Under the pieces are notes generated by a model. That model was given only the letters and a program-made list of their open reading frames with translations, was not told the origin of the DNA and made no database searches. The position numbers and the translations under genes are program-made. A DNA stretch of 64,000 bases, taken from positions 1 through 64,000 of the forward strand of contig NZ_CP041360.1 in NCBI RefSeq assembly GCF_006965485.1. The letters run 5' to 3'. Of this stretch, positions 27,531 through 36,844 are shown piece after piece. The stretch is from Spirosoma sp. KCTC 42546 (GTDB taxonomy: Bacteria > Bacteroidota > Bacteroidia > Cytophagales > Spirosomataceae). The first letter of the stretch is position 1, and each line of letters opens with the position of its first letter.

Positions 27531-28062
27531 ACGAGTATATCCGGAAGCAAGAGGCTTCAGCTTTGTTCGAGTTGGCTACTCACGATGACCTGTTATTAAT
27601 AATGAAGCGTTTACGAATCGGTGGATAGACTATGGGCGCATTGAAGGTGGTGAGCATCAGATTTTTCAACAGAATGGCGTTTTCTACAAACGCAACAACT
27701 TAGCTTTTCACACAAGCTATCTGGAATATTTTGAGCGCTTGGCCTTGCATAATTGGCTCTTCCCTGATACGATTTATTGGTTGGAAGGCTTGATGCTGGT
27801 CGTTGAGCCAGGTGATGAATTTCCTCAATTACGCCCTGTTCTTTCCCAGAAAGCCTTGCGAGCAGTTCGAGGTGCTACCCAAAATGAGGTTGAAGCATTA
27901 ATGAATAAGCTAGGCTTTGTGCGCCGGTATGAAGATAATTATACAAACGCTGATCAGACCCTCTTTATCGAAGATTTGCATGACCAGAATGTCCTGGTAG
28001 ATGCCACGGGTGATTTGCTCGTTTTTGATCCGGTTATTTATCTCACCAAGCCAGGGGTATAG
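27527..28062 (+). pseudogene. Frameshifted kinase of the polyvalent-protein type (HipA-like)
   Basis: Two frames together give one protein. From TTG 27527 the first frame reads MNEYIRKQEASALFELATHDDLLLI to about 27598. The next frame, one base back, continues NNEAFTNRWIDYGRIEGG to the stop at 28062. One missing base near TTATTAATAATG restores the join. Kinase features are in the second part: VFYKRNN (ATP-binding Lys), YLEYFERLALHNWLFPDT, IEDLHDQNVLV (catalytic loop) and LLVFDPVIYL (metal-binding Asp). This matches the serine/threonine/tyrosine kinase domain found in polyvalent proteins, related to HipA toxins. No slippery heptamer is seen, so mutation or sequencing error is more likely than programmed shifting. 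Confidence 0.68.
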
Positions 28063-28081
28063 GAGGAGTTATATAGCATCC

Positions 28082-28828
28082 TCACTTTTCCATTTCCCGG
28101 ATGAGTTTATTGGCGTTGATAAACTCGTTTAGTTCCTTCACGTTCGAATGGATAAGCGTGTCACTGTTGCCTTCCCAGAGTTTTTTGCCCTGATATAAAA
28201 ACATGATTTGTTCACCAATCTCCATCATTGAGTTCATATCATGCGTGATGACTACCGTTGTAATCTTAAATTCATCCGTGATTTCGGAGATTAGCTGATC
28301 AATCTTAATGGATGTTAGCGGGTCAAGACCTGAGTTGGGCTCATCGCAAAATAGGTACTTAGGGTTCAGAACGATAGCTCGGGCAATGCCAACGCGCTTT
28401 TTCATACCACCACTGATTTCCGACGGCATACGGTCGGCGGCAGCCTCCAACCCAACCCGACGCAAACACTCATAAGCGCGTTCTAGTTTTTCATCTTCGG
28501 GCTGACTGGTCAGCATGTCGAGCGGAAACCGAACATTTTCCAGAACGGTCTTCGAGTCAAATAGAGCTGACCCCTGAAACAGGACACCCATCTCCCGCCG
28601 AATGGCCTTCTGTTCCTCAAGGTTACTTGTTAAAAAATCACGGCCATCATAGAGGACTTCGCCTGTATCGGGCTTAATTAGGCCAATCATGCATTTAAGC
28701 AGTACACTTTTTCCGGTCCCACTACCACCAATAATCAAACTTGTGTCGCCAGGTTTGAACGATCCGTTGATGCTCGTCAAAATCTGCCGATCACCGAAGG
28801 TTTTCGATATGTTTTTTATATCAATCAT
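28082..28828 (-). CDS. mlaF: Mla/MCE-type phospholipid transport ATPase
   Basis: 248 residues. Walker A GGSGTGKSVLLKC near residue 34, signature ISGGMKKRVGIARAI near 140, Walker B YLFCDEPNSGLDP, and ITHDMNSMMEIG for the switch. The SGGMKKR signature and GLDPLTS wording are typical of MlaF/Mkl ATPases that energise lipid movement between membranes with an MlaE permease. The permease gene lies just upstream on the same strand. The MCE-domain partner (MlaD) is not adjacent here. Confidence 0.9.
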   Translation of the reverse strand: MIDIKNISKTFGDRQILTSINGSFKPGDTSLIIGGSGTGKSVLLKCMIGLIKPDTGEVLYDGRDFLTSNLEEQKAIRREMGVLFQGSALFDSKTVLENVRFPLDMLTSQPEDEKLERAYECLRRVGLEAAADRMPSEISGGMKKRVGIARAIVLNPKYLFCDEPNSGLDPLTSIKIDQLISEITDEFKITTVVITHDMNSMMEIGEQIMFLYQGKKLWEGNSDTLIHSNVKELNEFINANKLIREMEK

Positions 28829-28831
28829 GAT

Positions 28832-28912
28832 AAAGAGCGAAAGAGCGAAAGAGGGAGTGAGCGGAAATGGACGCGTCAGCCACTCTTTCGCTCATTCCCT
28901 CTTTCACTCTTT
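28832..28912. repeat. Quasi-palindrome between mlaE and mlaF
   Basis: Arms made of AAAGAGCG-type words (28832-28863) and CGCTCATTCC/TTTCACTCTTT-type words (28880-28912) form an imperfect stem of about 32 bp. It lies inside an expected operon and overlaps the mlaE stop codon, so it may reduce rather than end transcription of mlaF. Confidence 0.6.
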
Positions 28913-29642
28913 AAGTTAGCAGCATTTGAGTCAGGATAAAGTCGGCGGCCACAATGGCAATACAACTATTGGTAACAGCCGCAGTAGAAGCTGCGCCAAC
29001 TTCGAGCGCACCACCGCTCACCCGATAGCCCTGATAAGCTGAAATGGTAGAGACAAGAAAGGCAAATACGACCGTCTTAATGAGCGCAAACGTAACGCCG
29101 AACGGCTTGTACTCGAAACGTAGACCAGATACATAATCTTCCGACGATATGACACCAGCTAGCGTTCCGGCAATATAACCACCCAAAATGGCTAAAAAAC
29201 CAGCCATGATGACCAGGAGGGGGAACATTAGTATAGACGCGATAACCTTTGGTAAAATGAGATACGAACTGGAATTGATTCCCATAACTTCAAGCGCATC
29301 AACCTGTTCTGTAATTCGCATAGTACCTATCTCGCTGGCGATGTTTGATCCTACCTTGCCCGCCAGTACAATACAGGATAGTGTTGGGGCTAATTCCAGG
29401 ATGGAACTGTCGCGTACAATAAGCGCGATTATATTTCTAGGTACGAAAGGATTGGTAAGGTTATAGGCCGTTTGTACGCAGGTTACCGCTCCAATGAATG
29501 TATTAACCAACGCGACAATAAATACAGAGCCGACACCAATAGAAGTGCATTCGTTCAGAATAAGGCTCAAATAAACGCGGAGTTTCTCCCGGTTGCGGAA
29601 GAGAGTGCCCAGAAAAATGAAGTAATTACCTAATCGAGACAT
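28911..29642 (-). CDS. mlaE: MlaE-family ABC permease
   Basis: 243 residues from the ATG at 29642 (MSRLGNYF); an upstream TTG at 29681 is less likely. It has about five to six spans, and the family core (LAPTLSCIVLAGKVGSNIAS, then EIGTMRITEQVDALEVMG) forms the coupling helix to MlaF. It is part of the phospholipid transport machinery that keeps outer-membrane lipid asymmetry. It lies 82 nt upstream of mlaF. Confidence 0.9.
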   Translation of the reverse strand: MSRLGNYFIFLGTLFRNREKLRVYLSLILNECTSIGVGSVFIVALVNTFIGAVTCVQTAYNLTNPFVPRNIIALIVRDSSILELAPTLSCIVLAGKVGSNIASEIGTMRITEQVDALEVMGINSSSYLILPKVIASILMFPLLVIMAGFLAILGGYIAGTLAGVISSEDYVSGLRFEYKPFGVTFALIKTVVFAFLVSTISAYQGYRVSGGALEVGAASTAAVTNSCIAIVAADFILTQMLLT

Positions 29643-29801
29643 AAATCGTGTAGCAAAACAAACCGACCTTACTCTTGCCAAGTCGGTATTATCTACCGGG
29701 AAGAACCCCTGTAAAGATAGAATGGTTTCTACGTAACTTGCGCCGTAGGCTAAACCTTATTGGTCTCTCTGACTTTAAGGATAAAACTGACTAAAATTTT
29801 A

Positions 29802-30491
29802 ATGAATCCACTAATTGTAGTAACTGGCGGAACCAAAGGGATTGGCCGCGCCATTGCCGACCGGTTTATAGCTGAAGGTTTCGACGCTATTATCTGCGCC
29901 CGTTCTGTTGAAGGACTAGAAAATTCATTTGAATCGACGTCTAAATTACTACCTATTGCCGCTGACCTGTCAACAAGAGCTGGAGTCAATGTGCTGCTTG
30001 GCTATATTCAATCGCTCAACCGTCCTGTAGATGTACTGGTTAATAATACGGGCGTTTTTCAGCCGGGACAAATTCATAATGAGGCCGAAGGAACCTTTGA
30101 ACAATTGATGAATACCAATGTTGCCAGTGCATATCACCTCACCCGTGGGTTGGTTGGAGACATGATTTCGCGTCGGCAGGGGCATATTTTCATGATGTGC
30201 TCCACGGCCAGCATTACACCTTATACTAATGGTGGCTCATACTGCATCTCTAAATTTGCCCTATTAGGAATGAGCCGCGTGCTACGAGAGGAGCTAAAAC
30301 CGCATAGCGTGAAAGTGACAGCTATTTTGCCTGGCGCAACACTCACGGCCAGCTGGGAAGGCACCGACCTGCCCGAAGAGCGATTTATGAAGCCCGAAGA
30401 TGTGGCTAACAGCGCCTGGGCTGCCTACTCGCTTTCGCCTGGTGCCGTAATGGAAGAAATTCTTATTCGCCCTCAGTTGGGTGATATTTAG
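29802..30491 (+). CDS. Short-chain dehydrogenase/reductase
   Basis: 229 residues from the ATG at 29802; a TTG-started extension at 29760 adds 14 unlikely residues. Classical SDR: TGGTKGIG (residues 8-15, NAD(P) loop), DVLVNNTG near 80, catalytic Ser in MMCSTAS near 130, and YCISK (Tyr-x3-Lys) near 148. Substrate not predictable; the sequence resembles the ketoacyl-reductase/sepiapterin-reductase-like groups. Single gene, divergent from mlaE. Confidence 0.88.
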   Translation: MNPLIVVTGGTKGIGRAIADRFIAEGFDAIICARSVEGLENSFESTSKLLPIAADLSTRAGVNVLLGYIQSLNRPVDVLVNNTGVFQPGQIHNEAEGTFEQLMNTNVASAYHLTRGLVGDMISRRQGHIFMMCSTASITPYTNGGSYCISKFALLGMSRVLREELKPHSVKVTAILPGATLTASWEGTDLPEERFMKPEDVANSAWAAYSLSPGAVMEEILIRPQLGDI

Positions 30492-30626
30492 TGGTAGCTA
30501 TAAAGTGGGTAACCAATGACTATGTGGGGTACGGGAGGTCCCGTAACTACTTTTTCGTATCTTGCACCCTGCTTCACGTTCCTAATCTCTGCTAATTGTT
30601 CACTGTTAAACTGATTATTGCTACGA

Positions 30627-31541
30627 ATGGCTTCCGTTGAGTATTTAGGTATTGACGTCGGCGGTACGAACGTCAAAATGGGTATTGTCGATGCGAATAC
30701 CGGTAAGATTTCCAATTTTTATAGCCACGACACCATCAGCTGGCGCGAATCAGGCCATTTTGTCGAGCGATTTGGTGATGCGGTTGCTCTGCAATTGTTA
30801 AGCAATAAAGATGTAAAAAAAGTAGGGATTGGTTTGCCGGGTATGCTCAATCGCGAGCGAACGGTTCCACTTGAAATTACGGCTATTCCAGAAATCAATG
30901 GTATTCCCATGGTGGAATTGCTAAGTAAACGGTTTCCGGGCACCCAATTTTTTCTGGCAAATGATGCCAATGCTGCGGCTTTGGGAGAATACTACTTTGC
31001 CGAAGAAAAAATTACCGAAAACTACATTTTCATTACGCTTGGTACTGGCGTAGGCGGTGCTGCTATCATCAACAAGAAAATATTTACCGGAGGGGATGGC
31101 AACGCTATGGAGCCAGGTCATATACCTTCTCGCAATGGCCGTGTACTCGAACGTAATATTGGCAAAAAAGAACTCCTTGACTTAGCTAATGAACGTCGGA
31201 GTGAATTTAAGGGTGAAACTCATTTAGCGGATGATGGTAGTATCTCAACAACCGGCTTGGTAGCAGCTGCGGCCGAAGGTGATGAGTTGGCTTTACAAAT
31301 CTGGACGGAAGTCGGAGAGATGTTGGGCGAGGGCCTGGCTGCGCTCATTAAAATTCTGGACATCAAGCAGGTGCTAATTGGCGGAGGCTTGTCAGCTTCA
31401 TTTGATTACATTATACCTGCCGTTACTAAAACACTCGATTATTGGCTCAATCCTTATTATAAAAATGGCTTGAGCATCAAGAAGGCCACGCTCGGAAATG
31501 ATGCTGGCTTGCTTGGTGCCGCTTCGCTTTGTTTTGAGTAA
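30627..31541 (+). CDS. ROK-family sugar kinase (glucokinase-like) lacking the zinc-site cysteines
   Basis: 304 residues from the ATG at 30627. Phosphate loop GIDVGGTNVKMGIVD near residue 8, GIGLPGMLN near 75, and LANDANAAALGEYYF near 112, where Asp is the catalytic base. FITLGTGVGGAAIIN follows. The usual ROK zinc motif CxCGxxGCxE is absent; after EPGHIPSRN the sequence reads GRVLERNIGKKELL. A Cytophagales subgroup may be built this way. Glucose or a related hexose is the likely substrate. Convergent with murB and sharing a long terminator hairpin. Confidence 0.85.
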   Translation: MASVEYLGIDVGGTNVKMGIVDANTGKISNFYSHDTISWRESGHFVERFGDAVALQLLSNKDVKKVGIGLPGMLNRERTVPLEITAIPEINGIPMVELLSKRFPGTQFFLANDANAAALGEYYFAEEKITENYIFITLGTGVGGAAIINKKIFTGGDGNAMEPGHIPSRNGRVLERNIGKKELLDLANERRSEFKGETHLADDGSISTTGLVAAAAEGDELALQIWTEVGEMLGEGLAALIKILDIKQVLIGGGLSASFDYIIPAVTKTLDYWLNPYYKNGLSIKKATLGNDAGLLGAASLCFE

Positions 31542-31551
31542 GGGAGTTGTG

Positions 31552-31616
31552 AAATGAGTGGCGTGAGTGTAGTAAGTTCATTTTCAGGACACTTACTACA
31601 CTCACGCCACTCATTT
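31552..31616. terminator. 26-bp perfect hairpin, bidirectional terminator between ROK kinase and murB
   Basis: Arms 31552-31577 and 31591-31616 pair perfectly (start AAATGAGTGGCG) around a 13-nt loop. The right arm includes the murB stop codon. It suits ending transcripts from both sides. Confidence 0.75.
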
Positions 31617-32639
31617 GACTATATTGACTTCAGGCGAGATAGATATCCCAAACTTCTCCTGAACGGACTCCTGCACCAGTTTGGCAAGAGCCAGAATTTC
31701 CTCACCTGTGGCATTGCCGTAGTTGACTAACACTAATGCCTGTTTGGCATGAACACCTGCATCGCCAGAGCGATAGCCTTTCCAACCCGCCTGCTCAATC
31801 AGCCAACCTGCTGGCACTTTCACCAGCTCATCACTAACAGGATAACCGGGAAGGGCTGGATATTGATCGTTTAATGAATCAAACTGGGATTTGGGAATTT
31901 CCGGATTTTTGAAAAAACTGCCTGCATTACCAATTTGTGCCGGATCAGGGAGTTTACTACGACGAATATGAATAACAGCCTCACTAATTGCCTTAATGCT
32001 TAGTTTATCTTCTGATACACCCATAGTCGTCAACGTTTCCTGAATAGCCCCGTAACGCGTGTGAAACGTTGGATGCTTGTTTAATTGAAATGTGACGCTT
32101 GTAATGATGTACTGGCCTTTCAGCTCCCGTTTGAAAACACTTTCCCGATAGCCAAATGCGCAGTGGGCATGGGTAAAGGTTTGTTTTTTTCCGGTTAGTA
32201 CATGGACCGCAGTGAGCGATTCGAATACCTGCTCCAACTCCACCCCATAGGCACCAATATTTTGCATAGGAGCTGCGCCAACTGTACCCGGAATGAGGGA
32301 TAGGTTTTCCATGCCGGCATAGCCCTTTCCTACACAAAATAGAACTAACTGATGCCAGTTGACCCCTGCACCCACTGTTAGATAAACATGATCGTCGTCT
32401 TCCCGACTAATGTCGATTCCCTGAATGTTAATTTTAACCACCAAACCCTCAAAATTCTGGCATAGCAATACATTGCTTCCTCCCCCAAGAATCAGTTTAG
32501 GTGTATCAATATAGTCAGACAATTGAAGTAAGGTCTGGAGGTCTTCTTCGTTACTAATCTCAACCCAATACCGCGCGTTGGCATCAATCCGGAATGTATT
32601 GTAGGGTTTGAGCGATACGTGGCTTTGTATATTCAGCAT
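31611..32639 (-). CDS. murB: UDP-N-acetylenolpyruvoylglucosamine reductase
   Basis: 342 residues from the ATG at 32639 (MLNIQSHVSL). An in-frame ATG at 32663 is disfavoured because it falls on a -7 promoter element. It reduces UDP-GlcNAc-enolpyruvate to UDP-MurNAc with NADPH in peptidoglycan synthesis. FAD-site segments: LGGGSNVLL near 52 and SLIPGTVGAAPMQNIGAYG near 110. The late RRSKLPDPAQIGNAGSFFKNP carries the catalytic Ser, and the long type I C-terminus matches E. coli MurB. Confidence 0.95.
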   Translation of the reverse strand: MLNIQSHVSLKPYNTFRIDANARYWVEISNEEDLQTLLQLSDYIDTPKLILGGGSNVLLCQNFEGLVVKINIQGIDISREDDDHVYLTVGAGVNWHQLVLFCVGKGYAGMENLSLIPGTVGAAPMQNIGAYGVELEQVFESLTAVHVLTGKKQTFTHAHCAFGYRESVFKRELKGQYIITSVTFQLNKHPTFHTRYGAIQETLTTMGVSEDKLSIKAISEAVIHIRRSKLPDPAQIGNAGSFFKNPEIPKSQFDSLNDQYPALPGYPVSDELVKVPAGWLIEQAGWKGYRSGDAGVHAKQALVLVNYGNATGEEILALAKLVQESVQEKFGISISPEVNIVK

Positions 32640-32660
32640 GGAATAGTTCTGGTGAATAGC

Positions 32661-32668
32661 CAAAATTA
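32661..32668 (-). promoter_or_regulatory. -7 element of murB
   Basis: On the minus strand TAATTTTG fits TAnnTTTG, 22 nt before the ATG at 32639. No clear -33 TTTG is present. It supports the shorter murB start. Confidence 0.4.
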
Positions 32669-32755
32669 GCTAAAATCCGGCACGGGTTAGTACCTGAGTG
32701 TATGGGATTCAGGTATTGAAATGACAAAATGGCTATTTTAGCGTTTTATTTATCG

Positions 32756-33346
32756 ATGAGTATGTATTACAACGTGAGTGGATTGTTCTTACTGGGTATA
32801 TTGACACTGGCTGGTTGTGCAGGTAGCCGTTCAGTTACCTCAGGCCGCTCGACCACCGATTATAACAGCTACAACGAAGATTTAGCTTCGGTACGTCCTG
32901 TGTATGGTGTAGCTGCAAGTAGTGCGCCCGTTGCAAATCGCCCAACTGCATCAGCCACAACGCCCACAACTACAACCCGCCGACCTGACAGCCGTAAATC
33001 GAATGCACCGGTCGAAGCTCTGCATATTAACCGGCGGCTTGATCTGGTGCTAGATACAATTGCCACTCATAATCGAACGATTCGTTATGCACCAGGCTAT
33101 AGGATTCAGGTTTATGTTGGCAATCAGCGTCAGGAAGCCGATGCGGCTAAATTGATGATTTCCCAGAATTTCCCTGAACTGAGCCCCTACCTAAGCTACA
33201 ACCAGCCGACTTACAAGCTTAAAGTCGGTGACTTTATGCGTCGTTTAGATGCCGAACGATACTATACATCAATCCGTCGGTTGATTACATCAGCGCAGTT
33301 ACAGCCTGATAAAGTGGACATTCGACGTAGCCTAATAATAAAGTAA
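32756..33346 (+). CDS. Lipoprotein with a C-terminal SPOR domain
   Basis: 196 residues from the ATG at 32756; ATGs at 32729 and 32762 are alternatives. The signal ends in a lipobox (LTLAGC), so it should be lipid-anchored in the envelope. A Ser/Thr/Ala-rich linker (about 25-90) is followed by a SPOR domain (about 115-195): YRIQVYVGNQRQEADAAKLM, then YKLKVGDFMRRLDAERYY. SPOR domains bind denuded glycan strands of septal peptidoglycan. It is divergent from murB. Confidence 0.83.
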   Translation: MSMYYNVSGLFLLGILTLAGCAGSRSVTSGRSTTDYNSYNEDLASVRPVYGVAASSAPVANRPTASATTPTTTTRRPDSRKSNAPVEALHINRRLDLVLDTIATHNRTIRYAPGYRIQVYVGNQRQEADAAKLMISQNFPELSPYLSYNQPTYKLKVGDFMRRLDAERYYTSIRRLITSAQLQPDKVDIRRSLIIK

Positions 33347-33371
33347 GTGATAAGATTTAATGGTGATCCAT

Positions 33372-33379
33372 TAACTTTG
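33372..33379 (+). promoter_or_regulatory. Possible -7 element of gmd
   Basis: TAACTTTG matches TAnnTTTG and lies 49 nt before the gmd ATG. No TTTG at the normal upstream distance. Confidence 0.35.
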
Positions 33380-33428
33380 ATTAGTTTTCCACAATTTCAA
33401 GTGTTGGACAAGACCTGTTTAGGATGAT

Positions 33429-34541
33429 ATGAAAAAAGCGCTGATTACCGGGATTACCGGACAAGATGGGGCCTATCTGGCCGAATTGCTGTTGGAGAAA
33501 GGCTATGAAGTTCACGGAATTAAGCGCCGTAGCTCGCTTTTTAACACACAGCGGATTGACCATATGTATGAAGATCCACATGAGAAAAAAGTGCCTTTAA
33601 AGCTTCATTATGGAGACCTGTCTGATTCAGCGAATATTATCCGCATAATCCAGGAAGTACAGCCTGACGAGATTTATAATCTTGGTGCAATGTCGCACGT
33701 ACGGGTGAGCTTCGATGAACCTGAATATACCGCTCAGGTTGATGGCATTGGGACACTCCGCATTTTGGAAGCCGTTCGGTTATTAGGCCTGACAGAAAAG
33801 ACCCGTATTTATCAGGCTTCGACATCTGAACTTTATGGTGGTGTTCAAGGACACGCCCAGTCAGAAACAACCCCGTTTTATCCCCGGTCTCCTTATGCTG
33901 TAGCTAAATTGTACGGCTATTGGATTACAGTTAACTATCGGGAGGCATACAATATGTTTGCCTGTAACGGAATTCTATTCAACCACGAGTCGCCACTACG
34001 GGGTGAAACCTTCGTGACACGTAAGATCACTCGTGCAGTATCGCGTATTGGACTTGGCCTGCAAGACAAGGTGTATCTGGGTAATATGGATTCCCTGCGC
34101 GACTGGGGTCATGCTAAAGACTACGTCGAAGCCATGTACCTTATTCTGCAACAAGACAAGCCTGAAGATTATGTGATTGCAACCGGTGTAACCACCAGCG
34201 TTCGGGATTTTGTACGGATGGCATTTGCTGAAATCGGTGTTGAACTAGCCTTCAATGGCGAAGGCGTTGAGGAAGTTGGAACGGTTGTAAGTTCGACCAA
34301 CCCGGAGTTTCCAGTTGAAGTAGGCAAAGCGGTTGTTTGTATCGATCCACGGTATTTCCGCCCAACGGAGGTTGACCTGTTACTTGGCGATCCAACGAAA
34401 GCCATGACACAGTTGAACTGGAAACCAAAATATGATTTACCTGCTCTGGTGAAAGATATGATGACGGCTGATATTGATCTCTTCCGACGTGACCAACTGC
34501 TTGCTAAGAGCGGTCATCAGATCTTAAATTACTTCGAATAG
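33429..34541 (+). CDS. gmd: GDP-mannose 4,6-dehydratase
   Basis: 370 residues, full length. An extended SDR enzyme that makes GDP-4-dehydro-6-deoxymannose, the precursor of GDP-fucose and related surface sugars. [20 protein letters not shown] (residues 7-26) is the NADP loop and family marker, with [13 protein letters not shown] next. STSELYGG near 135 holds the catalytic Thr/Glu, and [15 protein letters not shown] has the Tyr-x3-Lys. [20 protein letters not shown] confirms the family. No GDP-fucose synthase gene lies beside it. Confidence 0.96.
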   Translation: MKKALITGITGQDGAYLAELLLEKGYEVHGIKRRSSLFNTQRIDHMYEDPHEKKVPLKLHYGDLSDSANIIRIIQEVQPDEIYNLGAMSHVRVSFDEPEYTAQVDGIGTLRILEAVRLLGLTEKTRIYQASTSELYGGVQGHAQSETTPFYPRSPYAVAKLYGYWITVNYREAYNMFACNGILFNHESPLRGETFVTRKITRAVSRIGLGLQDKVYLGNMDSLRDWGHAKDYVEAMYLILQQDKPEDYVIATGVTTSVRDFVRMAFAEIGVELAFNGEGVEEVGTVVSSTNPEFPVEVGKAVVCIDPRYFRPTEVDLLLGDPTKAMTQLNWKPKYDLPALVKDMMTADIDLFRRDQLLAKSGHQILNYFE

Positions 34542-34543
34542 AG

Positions 34544-34637
34544 TAAGGAATAAAAGGGAGTACAGAGAAGAGGGGGAGTAAAGGGAATGCTGTTTCCCTT
34601 TACTCCCCCTCTTCTCTGTACTCCCTTTTATTCCTTA
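34544..34637. terminator. 44-bp perfect hairpin between gmd and degP
   Basis: Arms 34544-34587 and 34594-34637 are perfect reverse complements over 44 bp with a 6-nt loop (TGCTGT). The left arm is purine-rich (AAGGAATAAAAGGGAG at its start). It fills the gap between two convergent genes and includes the degP stop codon. It is the longest perfect stem in the window. Confidence 0.8.
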
Positions 34638-36173
34638 AACAGGCACTGCATAGTAGTACATCCGTGAACTATTAGGGTACATACCAATGAGCATTAGCCC
34701 TTCCCCTTCCTTCACGGCCGACATGATGGCTTGAAGATCTTTCGTGCTTTTAACGTTTTTACCGTTTGCTTTCACGATTATAAAACCTTCCTCAACATCA
34801 GTTTCTGCCAACTTGCCATCCATGATTTTTTTCACCCGAACACCACCACTTACGCCTAATTGTTTAGCATCTTGAGCAGATAGTTCTTCAAACTGAGCAC
34901 CGAGTGTGCTCAACGATGCAGTCGACGCCGTAACTTCTTCTTTCTTGATAAGCTCCCGCCCACCATTCCGGTTACGAAGTTCAACTTTAACATCACGTTC
35001 GGTACCATCTCGGTTGATCGTAACTGTAATTGCATCTCCTGGACGACGACGACCAATGATTTCACGCATTTGCGCATCAGAATCAAGGGGTTGGCCTTCC
35101 ATTTTTACGATAACATCCCCTTTCTTAAGACCAGCGGCTTCAGCGGCACCTTTTTCAACCACGTTCTCTACATAGATACCACGGCCTACTTTCGCACCTT
35201 TTTCTTTAGCTACCGTGCTGTTCAATTCAACAGGCAGGATGCCAAGGTAACCACGTTGTACGTTACCATACTTGAGCAAATCAGCTGATACTTTCTTCAC
35301 AAGTGACACAGGTACTGCGAAACCATAGCCGCTGTAATAACCCGTAGCTGATGCGATAGCCGAGTTGATACCAACTAGTTCGCCACGCAAGTTCACTAAG
35401 GCACCGCCCGAGTTACCAGGGTTGATGGCTGCATCCGTTTGAATAAAGGCCTCTACGGGTGTATCCCCTTGCTTTTCTGTCCGTCCCTGCTGGCCCTGGC
35501 GTTGGGCAAAATCCTGATCCAGAATACCAATCCGGCGTCCTTTGGCACTTACAATACCGGCTGTAACAGTCGATTCCAAGTCAAGCGGATAACCAACAGC
35601 GAGCACCCATTCGCCTAATTTAAGTGCATCCGAATCACCAAGTGTAATTGCTGGCAGGTTATTGGCTTCTACTTTAATGACAGCAAGATCCGTCAGTGGG
35701 TCGGTACCAATCACTTTCGCTTTAAAGCTGCGCTTATCAGTCATGATAACTTCAACCTCATCAGCATCCTGAACAACGTGATTATTAGTAACAATGTAGC
35801 CGTCTTTACTAATAATTACACCCGAGCCAGAGGCTTGTCCCTGTTGACGGCGAGGCTGACGCTGGCCACCAAACTCATCACCAAAGAACTCCCGGAAAAT
35901 GTCGGGCATTTGCTGCTGACGAACCGTGCGAGTCATTGTCGTGCGGATGTGAACAACCATTGGTGTAACGGCTTCTGCTGCGGTAGAGAAATCGCCAGGT
36001 ACAGCTGATGGTCCACCTGGCATAGAGGCCAGACGACCCGTAATTGTGGGTATTGGCGACGATTCGTTAAAAATTACATCCCGGTTGTTGAATCCCAACA
36101 GGTTGTAAGCGGCCAGCGTTATTGCACTCGACAGGAGGGCCATCAACGCTAATAATTTCCAGTTGCTTTTCAT
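34635..36173 (-). CDS. degP: Do/HtrA-family periplasmic serine protease
   Basis: 512 residues. An N-terminal membrane/signal segment (LLALMALLSSAITLAAYNLL) is followed by a trypsin-like domain with H132 (TNNHVVQD), D162 (PLTDLAVIK) and S255 (NPGNSGGAL). Two PDZ domains follow: about 300-395 (RGYLGILPVELN start) and about 420-505. It degrades or refolds misfolded envelope proteins. A Gln/Arg-rich loop (RQPRRQQGQ) lies before the catalytic core. It shares its terminator hairpin with gmd; hsp20 lies upstream on the same strand. Confidence 0.94.
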   Translation of the reverse strand: MKSNWKLLALMALLSSAITLAAYNLLGFNNRDVIFNESSPIPTITGRLASMPGGPSAVPGDFSTAAEAVTPMVVHIRTTMTRTVRQQQMPDIFREFFGDEFGGQRQPRRQQGQASGSGVIISKDGYIVTNNHVVQDADEVEVIMTDKRSFKAKVIGTDPLTDLAVIKVEANNLPAITLGDSDALKLGEWVLAVGYPLDLESTVTAGIVSAKGRRIGILDQDFAQRQGQQGRTEKQGDTPVEAFIQTDAAINPGNSGGALVNLRGELVGINSAIASATGYYSGYGFAVPVSLVKKVSADLLKYGNVQRGYLGILPVELNSTVAKEKGAKVGRGIYVENVVEKGAAEAAGLKKGDVIVKMEGQPLDSDAQMREIIGRRRPGDAITVTINRDGTERDVKVELRNRNGGRELIKKEEVTASTASLSTLGAQFEELSAQDAKQLGVSGGVRVKKIMDGKLAETDVEEGFIIVKANGKNVKSTKDLQAIMSAVKEGEGLMLIGMYPNSSRMYYYAVPV

Positions 36174-36326
36174 GTTTAAATGGGAAAATCTAATTGCTTT
36201 CTTTTTGTGTTGACGACGGTTTTACTGCGTCTGTTGGTATAACGGAAAGTCGCTTCCGAAAAATCCAGGCCTTGTGGGTCCTTAACAAAATTTAACAAGG
36301 CTTTGTTAGGCTAAATTTACTCTAAA

Positions 36327-36360
36327 ACAAAGCCCGTGAGAACTCCCTCACGGGCTTTGT
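36327..36360 (-). terminator. Terminator of the hsp20 gene
   Basis: A perfect 14-bp stem (ACAAAGCCCGTGAG 36327-36340 with 36347-36360) and a 6-nt loop, followed by TTTT on the minus strand, 22 nt after the hsp20 stop. Confidence 0.85.
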
Positions 36361-36382
36361 CAGGAGGTACTTTATCAACGCA

Positions 36383-36844
36383 TTATCCACCAATCTCAAT
36401 CTGCCTTGATGGCTTTATTTTGGCTTCTTCTCGTTTGGGAATCTCAATCTTCAACAAGCCATCTGTATAAGACGCCCGGATGTTGTCGGCATCAACAGAT
36501 GTTGGTAGTGTAAACGTCCGTTGAAAGGATGAATAGCTGAACTCCCGGCGAGTGTACCGCTCCCGATTTGCTCCCTGGTTGCTTGTGTCCGGTTCCTCCT
36601 TATGCGTTTCCTGAGAACCCGAAATTGTAAGGTTGTTGTGGTTCAGGTTGAGTTTAAAATCCTCTTTCTTTAACCCAGGTGCAGCTACTTCAATCCGAAA
36701 GCCGTCCTGATGTTCTACTACATTGACAGCTGGAACGTTGCTGAGGGAGGACGAACTAGTGTTAAAAAAGTCGTTCACGTCGCGGCCAAAAAAGTTTTCG
36801 ATCAACGACGGATAGCTGTTGTTCGAGCGCACTAACGTATTCAT
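36383..36844 (-). CDS. Small heat-shock protein (Hsp20/alpha-crystallin)
   Basis: 153 residues. The alpha-crystallin domain (about 45-145) shows VEHQDGFRIEVAAPGLKKED, a central NNLTISG strand, and the final ASYTDGLLKIEIPK motif. The C-terminal IEI pattern needed for oligomer formation is present (KPSRQIEIGG). It is an ATP-independent holdase. Single gene with its own terminator; placing a chaperone beside degP fits an envelope/protein-stress neighbourhood, but they are separate transcripts. Confidence 0.93.
   Translation of the reverse strand: MNTLVRSNNSYPSLIENFFGRDVNDFFNTSSSSLSNVPAVNVVEHQDGFRIEVAAPGLKKEDFKLNLNHNNLTISGSQETHKEEPDTSNQGANRERYTRREFSYSSFQRTFTLPTSVDADNIRASYTDGLLKIEIPKREEAKIKPSRQIEIGG

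Noticed and set aside
31611..32663. Longer murB start at 32663
   Set aside because: That ATG falls within the predicted -7 promoter element at 32661-32668; the ATG at 32639 gives a normal N-terminus.
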